Below, one piece after another: positions 46,195 through 54,304 of a stretch of DNA of 64,000 nt (within the stretch, counting starts at the first letter, position 1; the number at the start of each line of letters is the position of its first letter). The stretch covers positions 1 through 64,000 of the forward strand of contig JAEUOZ010000031.1 in assembly GCA_016790225.1 (NCBI GenBank), written 5' to 3'. Origin of the DNA: Rubrivivax sp. GTDB taxonomy: Bacteria; Pseudomonadota; Gammaproteobacteria; Burkholderiales; Burkholderiaceae. Both the position numbers and the translations under genes were made by a program. The notes under the pieces were generated by a model. That model made no database searches and was not told the DNA's origin. It saw only the letters and a list, made by a program, of their open reading frames with translations.

Positions 46195-46824
46195 ATGATG
46201 CCTCCACCCGTGGTTGTCGTGCTGGCAGCCGGCCGAGGGACCCGTTTTGACGGGCAAGGCCACAAGCTGACGCAGCCATTCACCGATGCCAGCGTGCTGG
46301 GCACGACGCTGTCGCGCGTCATCCAAAGCCGGCTGCCGCTGGTCGTGGTAACGACCGAGGCGCTGCAGGCCGAAGCCTGCCGGCTGGTGGCGCAGCGTGA
46401 TGTCCTGCTGCTGCCCAATGCCGAGGTCCACCGCGGCATGGCGCGCTCGATCGTGGCCGGTGTCTCGGCCCGCGCGGATGCCAGCGGCTGGCTGATCCTG
46501 CCGGCGGACATGCCGCTGGTGCAGCCCGAGACCCTGCGCGCGGTGGCGGCTGCCCTGCCCGGGCATGCCTGCGTGGTGCCCTATTACGGCGGGCGGCGTG
46601 GCCATCCGGTCGGGTTTTCGGCCGAGCTGTTTTCCGAATTGCTGGCGCTCAGCGGGGACGAAGGCGCGCGGCGGCTGCCGATGCGCTATCCGGCGCGCGC
46701 CCTGGAACTGCAGGATCCTGGCGTGCTGGTCGACATCGATACGCAGCGCGATCTGCTGGCGGCCCGCGAACTGGCCGCCCGCAGCGGGCCAGATGGGCGC
46801 GAGACGACTCAGGCCTTGTCCTGA
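46195..46824 (+). CDS. MobA/MocA-like nucleotidyltransferase
   Basis: 209 residues. LAAGRGTRFDGQGHKL is the nucleotide-binding signature, LILPADMPLVQPETLRAVAAAL the metal site and YYGGRRGHPVGFS a typical MocA-like segment. It probably activates molybdopterin or another cofactor with CTP/GTP. No Moco gene adjoins it. The start is one of two adjacent ATGs (46195/46198). It overlaps the convergent ChaC-like gene by 16 bp. Confidence 0.82.
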   Translation: MMPPPVVVVLAAGRGTRFDGQGHKLTQPFTDASVLGTTLSRVIQSRLPLVVVTTEALQAEACRLVAQRDVLLLPNAEVHRGMARSIVAGVSARADASGWLILPADMPLVQPETLRAVAAALPGHACVVPYYGGRRGHPVGFSAELFSELLALSGDEGARRLPMRYPARALELQDPGVLVDIDTQRDLLAARELAARSGPDGRETTQALS

Positions 46825-47495
46825 TCGGCCGCGGCCAGGCCGTGGCGACGCGCCAGCCGCACCAGACGCTCCACCTCTCGGTCCTGCACACCATGCGCGC
46901 GCAGCGCATGGGCCGTCTGCAGCAGGTAGTCCAGCGTGGTGCCGTAGCGTCCGCGCGCATGCTGCAAGATGTGCAGCATCTGCGGATCTTCGATCGGCCC
47001 GGTCCAGTTGGGGCTGCGGCGGCTGAGCGTGAAGGCCAGCGCAGGCACCACGCCGATGGCTGTGCGCGCCTGCAGCCAGCGCGGCTCGTAGACGCCCGTG
47101 GGCATCTCGCGCGCCCACAGCCGCTCGAACTGGGCATCCAGGTCTCTTGGCGGCAGCCGGTAGACCACACCTCGGCAGGCCCCGCCGCTCATCAAGGCAA
47201 ACACCAGGCCGGGCTGCTGGGGCGTGCCGCGGTTCACGCGCGAACGCATGCGCAGGCACCGGTGCCAGCCGCTGACCACGGCGGGCCGGTGCTCGTCGGC
47301 CTCGAATTCGGGACGCCAGATCAGCGAGGCATAGCCGAAGATCCAGACCGGCGCACGCGCGCCAAAACGTTCGCGGTGCGCCGCCAGTACCGTGGCGGGC
47401 TGGCGTTGCGCCGGCAGATCGTGCAGGGCCAGCGGCGGCAGCGTCAGGGCGGGCGCCGGGGTGACCGGCTCGGTCTGGCGAAACGGAGGGGCCAT
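46809..47495 (-). CDS. ChaC-like gamma-glutamylcyclotransferase
   Basis: 228 residues. VWIFGYASLIWRPEF is the family glutamyl-binding YGSL-like motif, and LWAREMPTGVYEPRW carries the catalytic Glu region. The ChaC family degrades glutathione to 5-oxoproline and Cys-Gly. ATG 47495 is chosen. Confidence 0.9.
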   Translation of the reverse strand: MAPPFRQTEPVTPAPALTLPPLALHDLPAQRQPATVLAAHRERFGARAPVWIFGYASLIWRPEFEADEHRPAVVSGWHRCLRMRSRVNRGTPQQPGLVFALMSGGACRGVVYRLPPRDLDAQFERLWAREMPTGVYEPRWLQARTAIGVVPALAFTLSRRSPNWTGPIEDPQMLHILQHARGRYGTTLDYLLQTAHALRAHGVQDREVERLVRLARRHGLAAADQDKA

Positions 47496-47586
47496 CGGCA
47501 GGCAGGATCTGGAGCGGCGACGGTGCCGCGTGACGGGTTGCGGCTGGGGCAGTTTCTCTGATCCCAACGCGCCGCCGCGGTCCGGG

Positions 47587-47615
47587 TTGACGATGTAACT
47601 GGGTTACATCAGAAT
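47587..47615 (+). promoter_or_regulatory. edd promoter with embedded HexR-like operator
   Basis: TTGACG (47587-47592) and CAGAAT (47610-47615) are separated by exactly 17 bp. The spacer contains TGTAACTGGGTTACA, part of a perfect inverted repeat (arms 47592-47599 and 47603-47610). The dyad resembles HexR sites (TGTA-N7-TACA), known to control edd/eda and zwf by 2-keto-3-deoxy-6-phosphogluconate. A bound dimer would sit between -35 and -10. Geometry is read from sequence; HexR assignment is inference. Confidence 0.6.
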
Positions 47616-47767
47616 CGCCGCGTTGGTTACGCCGTCAGCCCTGGGCGTCCGGCGCGAAGGGTCCCGCCAGCGACAGCGATGTCGCGTGCGGCGCCGCGCT
47701 GCCGCCAAGGGTCCGGCCTGCCGGGCCAGCCGGCCTCATCACCCCACGTTGTCGAGCAAGGATTTCC

Positions 47768-49594
47768 ATGACCGCGATGCACCCCACCGTGCTGAGTGTG
47801 ACCCAGCGCATCCGCAGCCGCAGCGCCGCCACGCGCCAGGCCTACCTGGATCAGGTGGACCAGCTTGCGCAGCGGCCGCGAGGCAGCGATCGCATGGGCT
47901 GCGCCAACGTGGCGCACGCCTTCGCCGCGCTGCCGGCCAGCGACAAGTTGCGTGTGGTTGCCGAGCGCGCGCCGCATCTGGCGGTGGTGAATTCCTACAA
48001 CGACATGCTGTCGGCGCACCAGCCGTACGAAGGCTTTCCGCAGCTGATCCGCGATGAGGCGCGCCGCCACGGTGCCACGGTGCAGGTCGCCGGTGGCGTG
48101 CCGGCGATGTGCGATGGCGTCACGCAAGGCCTGCCCGGCATGGAGCTGAGCCTGTTTTCGCGCGACACCATCGCCATGGGCACGGCGGTGGCGCTGACGC
48201 ACGATGTCTTCGACGGCGCGCTGCTGCTGGGAGTGTGCGACAAGATCGTGCCCGGCCTGCTGATCGGCGCGCTGCACTTCGGCCATCTGCCCTGTGTCTT
48301 CGTGCCGGCCGGGCCGATGAGCTCGGGGCTGTCCAACAACGACAAGGCCAAGGTCCGCGAGCAGCATGCGCAGGGCCTGGTGGGCCGTGACAAGCTGCTG
48401 GAAGCAGAGAGCGCCGCCTACCACGGCCCGGGCACCTGCACCTTCTACGGCACGGCCAACAGCAACCAGATGCTGCTGGAGGCCATGGGCCTGCATGTGC
48501 CGGGGGCGGCCTTCGTGCACCCGCATGCCGGCCTGCGCGAGGCGCTCACGCGCGAAGCGGTGCGCGAGCTGCTGGCCATCCTGCCGCGCGGCCCGCGCTA
48601 CACGCCGATCGGCCGCCTGGTGGATGAGCGCTGCATCGTCAACGCGATGGCCGCGCTGCTGGCCACGGGCGGCTCCACCAACCACCTGATCCACTGGGTG
48701 GCCGTGGCGCGCGCCGCCGGCATCCTGATCGACTGGACGGACTTTGCCGAGCTGAGCGCCGTCATTCCCCTGCTGGCCCGTGTCTACCCGAATGGTTCAG
48801 CCGACGTGAACGACTTCCAGGCCGCGGGCGGCCCGGGCTTCGTGCTGCGCGAGCTGCTGGGCGCAGGCCTGATGCACGGCGACGTGCTGGCGGTCCACGC
48901 CGAGGGCCTGCAGGCCGGCACGCAGTGGCCCGTGCAGGACGAGGCCGGTGTGCACTGGCAGGCCTTGCCGGCCGACAGCGGCGACGAGAGCGTGCTGCGC
49001 CCCGCGGCGCGCCCGTTCTCGCCCACGGGTGGTTTGCAGCTGCTGCAAGGGTCGCTCGGGCGGGCGGTGATCAAGGTGTCCGCCGTGCCGGCCGATCGGC
49101 ATGTGATCCAGGCGCCGGCGCGTGTGTTCGACAGCCAGGAGGCGCTGCTGGCGGCCTTCCAGGCTGGTGAGCTGGAGCGGGATCTGGTGGCCGTCGTGCG
49201 CTTCCAGGGCCCGCGAGCCAATGGCATGCCCGAACTGCACAAGCTGACGCCGCCGCTGGCCGTGCTGCAGAACAAGGGCTTCCAGGTCGCGCTGGTGACC
49301 GACGGGCGCATGAGCGGTGCTTCCGGCAAGGTGCCGGCGGCGATCCATGTGAGCCCGGAAGCCAGTGCCGGCGGCCCGCTGGCCAAGGTGCGCGACGGTG
49401 ACCTGATCCGTCTGGATGCGCCTGCGGGCACGCTGACGGTGCTGGTGCCCGAAGCCGAGTGGGCAGCACGCGAGCCGACGCCCCTGCCGAGCGCGCAGGC
49501 CGCGCGGCACGGCGCCGGCCTGGGGCGCGAGCTCTTCGGCGCCATGCGGCGCAGTGTGGCCACGGCCGAGGAAGGCGCGGTGACCTGGCTGTGA
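47768..49594 (+). CDS. edd: Phosphogluconate dehydratase (Entner-Doudoroff)
   Basis: 608 residues, IlvD/Edd family. The iron-sulfur cysteines are in [10 protein letters not shown] and [11 protein letters not shown], and the [15 protein letters not shown] segment is diagnostic of Edd. It converts 6-phosphogluconate to KDPG. GAGCAAGGATTTCC precedes the ATG. The promoter and operator lie 150-180 bp upstream. Confidence 0.97.
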   Translation: MTAMHPTVLSVTQRIRSRSAATRQAYLDQVDQLAQRPRGSDRMGCANVAHAFAALPASDKLRVVAERAPHLAVVNSYNDMLSAHQPYEGFPQLIRDEARRHGATVQVAGGVPAMCDGVTQGLPGMELSLFSRDTIAMGTAVALTHDVFDGALLLGVCDKIVPGLLIGALHFGHLPCVFVPAGPMSSGLSNNDKAKVREQHAQGLVGRDKLLEAESAAYHGPGTCTFYGTANSNQMLLEAMGLHVPGAAFVHPHAGLREALTREAVRELLAILPRGPRYTPIGRLVDERCIVNAMAALLATGGSTNHLIHWVAVARAAGILIDWTDFAELSAVIPLLARVYPNGSADVNDFQAAGGPGFVLRELLGAGLMHGDVLAVHAEGLQAGTQWPVQDEAGVHWQALPADSGDESVLRPAARPFSPTGGLQLLQGSLGRAVIKVSAVPADRHVIQAPARVFDSQEALLAAFQAGELERDLVAVVRFQGPRANGMPELHKLTPPLAVLQNKGFQVALVTDGRMSGASGKVPAAIHVSPEASAGGPLAKVRDGDLIRLDAPAGTLTVLVPEAEWAAREPTPLPSAQAARHGAGLGRELFGAMRRSVATAEEGAVTWL

Positions 49595-49600
49595 GCAAAC

Positions 49601-49766
49601 CTGTGCACCGAAGGACGGGCAGCCTGTGGACAAGCTGTGTTCGAACCCTGGGCAAGCCGGCAGCCAGCGGTTCACAAACGGTGGACAAGTACGGTACATC
49701 CGGTGCACAAACGGTGCATCACCGAGGGCCTTCCGGTGCAAGACCTGTGCAGGACCGGTGCACAGC
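49601..49766. repeat. Degenerate 11-bp-spaced repeat array between edd and eda
   Basis: Motifs of the form C(G/T)GT(N)CA begin at 49601, 49624, 49635, 49668, 49679, 49692, 49701, 49712, 49734, 49745 and 49756. Most are spaced 11 or 22 bp apart, with weaker copies between. The average period is about one helical turn. The array fills most of the 259-bp gap and includes several GGTGCAC and TGTGGACAAG words. No standard element explains it. Confidence 0.6.
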
Positions 49767-49853
49767 CCCGTTGCCGGCAACCGGCGCCGCCGCCGAAGGA
49801 CACTCGGCTGACCCGCGGCACGGCCCACCCTTTCCTTCACCCAGGAGCCACCC

Positions 49854-50486
49854 ATGATGAACCCGCTGGATCTGGCCGCGCACGGTCCCGTGATCCCCGT
49901 GATCGTGATTCAGCGTGAAGCCGATGCGCTGCCGATGGCCCGTGCCTTGCTCGCCGGGGGCGTGCGCGTGCTGGAGGTCACGCTGCGCACCCCGGCCGCA
50001 TTGAAGGCCATCGAGGCGATCGCGCGTGCCTTGCCGGATGCCATCGTCGGCGCCGGCACGCTGCGCAGCGTGGCCGATGTGCGGCAGGCCCGCGATGCCG
50101 GATGCCGATTCGGCGTGAGCCCGGGCTTCAGCGTCGAGATCAGCCGGGCCTGCCGTGAGGCCGGGCTGGCGCTGCTGCCGGGCGTGGCCACCGCCAGCGA
50201 GGTGATGGCCGCGCAGGCCGAGGGCCACGACTTCCTGAAATTCTTCCCGGCCAGCGCGGCGGGCGGGCTGCCGCTGCTGAAGGCCTGGGCGGGGCCCTTC
50301 CCGGATGTGAGCTTCTGCCCCACGGGCGGCCTCACGCCGGAAACGGCGCCCAGCTATCTGGCCTTGCCCAACGTGAAGGTCTGCGGCGGCAGCTGGCTGA
50401 CGCCCCAGCAGGCCATGGACGATGGTGACTGGGCGCGCATCACCGCCCTCGCGCAGGCGACGCACGGCCTGTTGCGGGCGGGCTGA
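49854..50486 (+). CDS. eda: KDPG aldolase
   Basis: 210 residues. Schiff-base Lys in FLKFFPASAAGG, catalytic Glu in LEVTLRTPAAL, phosphate-binding SPGFS and PTGGLTPE. It splits 2-keto-3-deoxy-6-phosphogluconate to pyruvate and glyceraldehyde 3-phosphate. CAGGAGCCACCC precedes the ATG. The gap to edd holds the 11-bp array described separately. Confidence 0.96.
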   Translation: MMNPLDLAAHGPVIPVIVIQREADALPMARALLAGGVRVLEVTLRTPAALKAIEAIARALPDAIVGAGTLRSVADVRQARDAGCRFGVSPGFSVEISRACREAGLALLPGVATASEVMAAQAEGHDFLKFFPASAAGGLPLLKAWAGPFPDVSFCPTGGLTPETAPSYLALPNVKVCGGSWLTPQQAMDDGDWARITALAQATHGLLRAG

Positions 50487-50726
50487 GCACGGCAGACCTG
50501 GCGCCCGGACCGGCGCCGCAAGCGCCTGCAGGCGGGCGGTTGGGTCTGCGCCGCCCAGGTTCCAGGGTACGCGCAGGCCGAGCAGCCAGCCCACCGTCCC
50601 AGCCCTCGGCACGAAGGCCGCGAAGCCCAGGAACAGCCGGTTCCGGCCTGGCTTGTTTCTCGGATGACATCCCGCTGACGCGCGTGATCATGGTGTTGCG
50701 GTGACCCGGTGTCGCCGCCCCACACC

Positions 50727-50957
50727 ATGCCTTCACTCCCGACGCTGACCCCGAACGACACCGCGCTGCATGTGCTGCCCGGCGTGGTCCTGGTGACGTT
50801 CCTGATGCGCATGGGCACGCTGATGACCGCACTGGTGGTGTCACCCGATCACTTCCTGGATGGCTTGCGCGCCGCCAGCCACGCGCTGAGCTTCGTGGAA
50901 GTCCTTCGCGACGAAGAGCGCCCGGACGAACTGCTGCCCTGGGCGGGAAACGTCTGA
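50727..50957 (+). CDS. Small hypothetical protein
   Basis: 76 residues with normal high-GC3 codon use, one hydrophobic stretch (GVVLVTFLMRMGTLMTALVV) and an acidic C terminus. No family recognised. The 240 bp before it (50487-50726) contain no gene that I can support; the opposite strand there shows short translations resembling a beta-barrel end, but with no start or length. Confidence 0.5.
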   Translation: MPSLPTLTPNDTALHVLPGVVLVTFLMRMGTLMTALVVSPDHFLDGLRAASHALSFVEVLRDEERPDELLPWAGNV

Positions 50958-51021
50958 GGGCAACGGGGGGTCCGAGGAGCCGGGAGTCGAGTGGCAGGGC
51001 TTCGCCCCGCCGTCCCGCTGG

Positions 51022-51429
51022 TCAACCCGCTTCGGCCGTGCGCTGGATCAGCTCGATCTTGTAGCCGTCGGGATCGGTGATGAAGGCGATGATCGTGCTG
51101 CCGCCCTTCACCGGGCCGGCCTCGCGCGTGATCGCGCCGCCGAGGGCGGAGGCCTTCTCGCGCACGGCTGCGCAGGTGGCGGCGACGTCCGGTACGCCGA
51201 TGGCGATGTGGCCGAAGGCGGTGCCCGGCTCGTAGCGCTCCACGCCGTAGTTGTAGGTCAGTTCGATCTCGGCGTGCTCCGGATTGCGGCCGTAGCCCAC
51301 GAAGGCCAGGTCGTACTTCTGATCCGGGCGCTCGGTGGTGCGCAGCAGGCTCATGCCCAGGACCTGGGTGTAGAAGGCGATGGAGCGGGGCAGGTCGCCC
51401 ACTCGGATCATGGTGTGCAGCAGTCTCAT
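51022..51429 (-). CDS. gloA: Lactoylglutathione lyase (glyoxalase I)
   Basis: 135 residues. [26 protein letters not shown] opens the first beta-alpha module; metal ligands include His at position 5 and Glu in ELTYNYGVE, His in GHIAIGV and Glu in KIELIQR. It detoxifies methylglyoxal via the glutathione hemithioacetal. The gap to the next gene (51430-51712) is unannotated; nothing firm is seen in it. Confidence 0.95.
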   Translation of the reverse strand: MRLLHTMIRVGDLPRSIAFYTQVLGMSLLRTTERPDQKYDLAFVGYGRNPEHAEIELTYNYGVERYEPGTAFGHIAIGVPDVAATCAAVREKASALGGAITREAGPVKGGSTIIAFITDPDGYKIELIQRTAEAG

Positions 51430-51712
51430 GGTGTCGGCCGTGTCGCAGCGCGTGCGAAGAAGATCGAATCGGCCACTGTAGGCCAAGGCGGCACGGCCTG
51501 CTGGCCGGTGCGCGCCGGCCGGCCGCTGATGGGCCGGTGCTGCTGGCCCGGCGCTTCCTTGTGCATACACTGGGGGTTCACGTCGCAGCGGCGCAGGTCT
51601 TGCTTGATCGGTGAACTCCTGCAGTTCACCGAAGCCCGGGGCCTTGTGCGCGGCGTTGTTGCCGGCTCAGAGCGCCCGCGGTGGTGAGCGGCTCAACCTG
51701 TGGTTGCTGTTG

Positions 51713-52921
51713 ATGGATGTCTACCTGCTGGATTGGGCCAACCTGCTCTTGCGTTGGCTGCATGTGATCACCGCCATCGCCTGGGTGGGATCGAGCTTCT
51801 ACTTCGTGTGGCTGGACAACCACCTGCTCAAGCCGCAAGACCCCGAGCTGCAGGCCAAGGGTGTCTCCGGTGCCTTGTGGGCCGTGCATGGCGGCGGCTT
51901 CTACCACCCTCAGAAGTACCTGGGCGCCCCGCGCAAGCTCGACAGCGAACTGCACTGGTTCTACTGGGAGAGCTACTCCACCTGGCTTTCCGGCTTTGCG
52001 CTGTTCACGGTGATGTACCTGTGGAACGCCGCGACCTTCCTGGTGGACAAGTCGGTGCACGATTGGTCGGGCCTGGCCGCCGGCAGCGCAGCGCTGGGCT
52101 TTCTGGTCGTGTTCTGGCTGGTCTACGACCTCATCTGCCGCACGCTGGGCCAGCGCCGTCACGGCGATGCGCTGGTCGGCGCGGCCGTGGCCCTGGTGAT
52201 CGTGCTGGCCACCTGGGCGGCCTGCCAGCTGTTTGCCGGCCGTGCGGCCTTCCTGCTGGTGGGCGCGATGATCGCCACGGCCATGAGCGCCAACGTCTTC
52301 TTCTGGATCATTCCCGGCCAGCGCAAGGTGGTGGCGGCGATGACCGCCGGCCTGCCGGTGGACCCGGTGCATGGCCAGCGGGGCAAGCAGCGCAGCGTGC
52401 ACAACACCTACTTCACGCTGCCCGTGCTGGTGGCCATGCTGTCCAACCACTATGGCTGGCTCTACCAGGGCCACTGGAACTGGCTGGTGCTGGTGCTGCT
52501 GATGCTGGCCGGTGCCTTGATCCGCCACTTCTTCGTCGCCCGGCACAAGGCGCATGTGCAGGGCGTCTCGCCGCCCTGGGGCTGGGCGGCCGCCGGCATC
52601 GCGCCGCTCCTGGTGCTGGCGGTGATGCTCAAGCCGCCCGCCCCGGCGCCGCAGGCTGCGGGCGCTGCACCTCAGGCCCCGCCCGCCTTCGCGCAGGTGC
52701 AGCAGGTGATCCAGCAGCGCTGCCTGATGTGCCATAACGCGCAGATCCAGCAGAAGAACGTCGCGCTGCACACGCCGGAGCTGGTCGGCCGCCAGGCGCT
52801 GGCCCTCTACCAGCAGGTGGTGGTGCTCAAGCTCATGCCGCTGAACAACGCGACGCAGATGACCGACGCCGAGCGCGATCTGATCCGCCGCTGGTACGGT
52901 GCGGGTGCGCCCTTGCAGTGA
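51713..52921 (+). CDS. puuD: Urate hydroxylase PuuD (membrane, cytochrome c domain)
   Basis: 402 residues. Eight or nine membrane helices with HWFYWESYSTWLSGFALF and SVHNTYFTLPVLVAMLSNHY, then a C-terminal cytochrome c domain with heme motif CLMCH (about residue 343) and axial Met in LKLMPLNN. PuuD oxidises urate to 5-hydroxyisourate, passing electrons to a cytochrome. No other purine gene is adjacent. The start at ATG 51713 lacks a clear Shine-Dalgarno. Confidence 0.9.
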   Translation: MDVYLLDWANLLLRWLHVITAIAWVGSSFYFVWLDNHLLKPQDPELQAKGVSGALWAVHGGGFYHPQKYLGAPRKLDSELHWFYWESYSTWLSGFALFTVMYLWNAATFLVDKSVHDWSGLAAGSAALGFLVVFWLVYDLICRTLGQRRHGDALVGAAVALVIVLATWAACQLFAGRAAFLLVGAMIATAMSANVFFWIIPGQRKVVAAMTAGLPVDPVHGQRGKQRSVHNTYFTLPVLVAMLSNHYGWLYQGHWNWLVLVLLMLAGALIRHFFVARHKAHVQGVSPPWGWAAAGIAPLLVLAVMLKPPAPAPQAAGAAPQAPPAFAQVQQVIQQRCLMCHNAQIQQKNVALHTPELVGRQALALYQQVVVLKLMPLNNATQMTDAERDLIRRWYGAGAPLQ

Positions 52922-53167
52922 GCCGTGGGTGTGCGGGGGCGGGCGCGTCACGGGCCGCGGTCCCGGCTGCGGGCCTGTTCGCCGGACGGATCGTGGGCCC
53001 CGCGGTCGCCGCCGGTCGCACGCCCACCCACGGCTTCGGGTTTTCACGCAAGCGACATGGGCTCACGCGACACGGGCTTTGGGCATCATCGTCCCAAGGG
53101 CAGGGCCGGCCGCAGACGGACCCGGCATCCGCCCCCGACCAGCCATCCCGAAGTCCGAAGGAGACCC

Positions 53168-53254
53168 GTGTCGATCCGCGCGCGTACCGGCCAGCCCGCT
53201 CCCGCCACCCGCGTGTCAACGCTGCGGCGGGCGCTGTGGGGCAGCGGCAGATGA
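53168..53254 (+). CDS. Possible 28-residue leader ORF coupled to the gentisate dioxygenase gene
   Basis: GTG 53168 has GAAGGAGACCC directly upstream, the best ribosome-binding site of the 329-bp gap (52922-53250). The ORF encodes 28 residues (VSIRARTGQPAPATRV...) and its TGA overlaps the dioxygenase ATG as ATGA, a standard coupling arrangement. The dioxygenase ATG itself lacks a good Shine-Dalgarno. It could be a regulatory leader, or chance. Confidence 0.4.
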   Translation: MSIRARTGQPAPATRVSTLRRALWGSGR

Positions 53255-54300
53255 ACACGCTGGGCCGCCTGGAAGACCTGCCTGCCGATTACCTGCAGGC
53301 GCTGCGTGAGCGCAACCTCGTGCCGCTGTGGCCCAGTCTGCGCGCGGTATTGCCGCCGGGGCTTCCTGCACGCCAGACGCGCGCCACGGCCTGGGCCTAC
53401 GCCGACATCCGGCCCCTGCTGCTGCGCGCCGGCGAGCTGACCCCGATCGAGAAGGCCGAGCGCCGCGTGCTGGTGCTGGCCAACCCAGGCCACACGCTGG
53501 AGAAGATGCAGGCCAGCGCTGCCATCTACCTGGGCATGCAGCTGCTGCTGCCGGGTGAGTGGGCACCAGCGCACCGCCACACGCCCAACGCGGTGCGCAT
53601 GGTGGTTGAAGGTGAAGGCGCATGGACCACCGTGGACGGCGAGAGATGCCCGATGAGCCGGGGTGACCTCATCCTCACGCCCACCGGGCTGTGGCACGAA
53701 CACGGGCATGAGGGCGAACAGCCGGTGATCTGGCTCGATGTGCTGGATCTGCCGCTGGCCTTCTACCTGGAGGTCAGCTACCACGTCAACGGCGCGCGCC
53801 AGGCGGTGAAGCCTGGGCAGGGCCACCGGGCCTATGCGCGCGGCGGTCTGCGGCCGACACCGGCCTTCGGCCCGGGCGAGCGCCGCTATCCGATGCTGCG
53901 CTACCCCTGGGCCGATACCCGGGCGGCGCTGCAGTCGCTGGCCGTCGATCTGCCGCTGTCGGCGCCGGTGCAGCTGAGCTATGTGAACCCGCAGACCGGC
54001 GAGGATGCCGAAAACATCCTGGGCCTGCATGCGCTGATGCTGCGGCCCGGCGAGCGCCTGTCGCTGGCGGCACGCTCGCCGGCGACGGTCTTCCACGTGA
54101 TCGAAGGGGCCGCCGAGGTGCAGGTGGGCGAGGGCGCGGCGGCGCAGGGCTTCGTGCTGTCGCAGGCCGATACCTGCTGCGTGCCGGGCTATGAGCCGGT
54201 GAGCCTGCATAACCGCCAGGCGCAGGATCCGAGCTTCCTCTTCGTGGCCGATGAATCTCCGCTGCACCGCAAGCTGGGTGTGCTGGAAGTGAGGGACTGA
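53251..54300 (+). CDS. Gentisate 1,2-dioxygenase-like cupin protein
   Basis: 349 residues with two cupin domains. Iron site AHRHTPNAVRMVVEG (His-x-His) with a third His in GLWHEHGHEG, then a second cupin (VFHVIEGAAEVQVGEG). It is of the gentisate/1-hydroxy-2-naphthoate/salicylate dioxygenase family that opens hydroxylated aromatic rings with O2. It is the first gene of a run that includes a family 5 binding protein, an amidohydrolase, a Rieske oxygenase and a GS-like ligase. The exact aromatic substrate is not deducible. Confidence 0.87.
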   Translation: MNTLGRLEDLPADYLQALRERNLVPLWPSLRAVLPPGLPARQTRATAWAYADIRPLLLRAGELTPIEKAERRVLVLANPGHTLEKMQASAAIYLGMQLLLPGEWAPAHRHTPNAVRMVVEGEGAWTTVDGERCPMSRGDLILTPTGLWHEHGHEGEQPVIWLDVLDLPLAFYLEVSYHVNGARQAVKPGQGHRAYARGGLRPTPAFGPGERRYPMLRYPWADTRAALQSLAVDLPLSAPVQLSYVNPQTGEDAENILGLHALMLRPGERLSLAARSPATVFHVIEGAAEVQVGEGAAAQGFVLSQADTCCVPGYEPVSLHNRQAQDPSFLFVADESPLHRKLGVLEVRD

Positions 54301-54304
54301 GCCG

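Noticed and set aside
49624..49690. Replication origin because of DnaA-box-like TGTGGACAA words
   Set aside because: Only near matches, no AT-rich unwinding region, and no dnaA/dnaN/gidA neighbourhood.
50958..51021. Hairpin near 50985-51015 as terminator
   Set aside because: The stem has a mismatch and there is no T tract.
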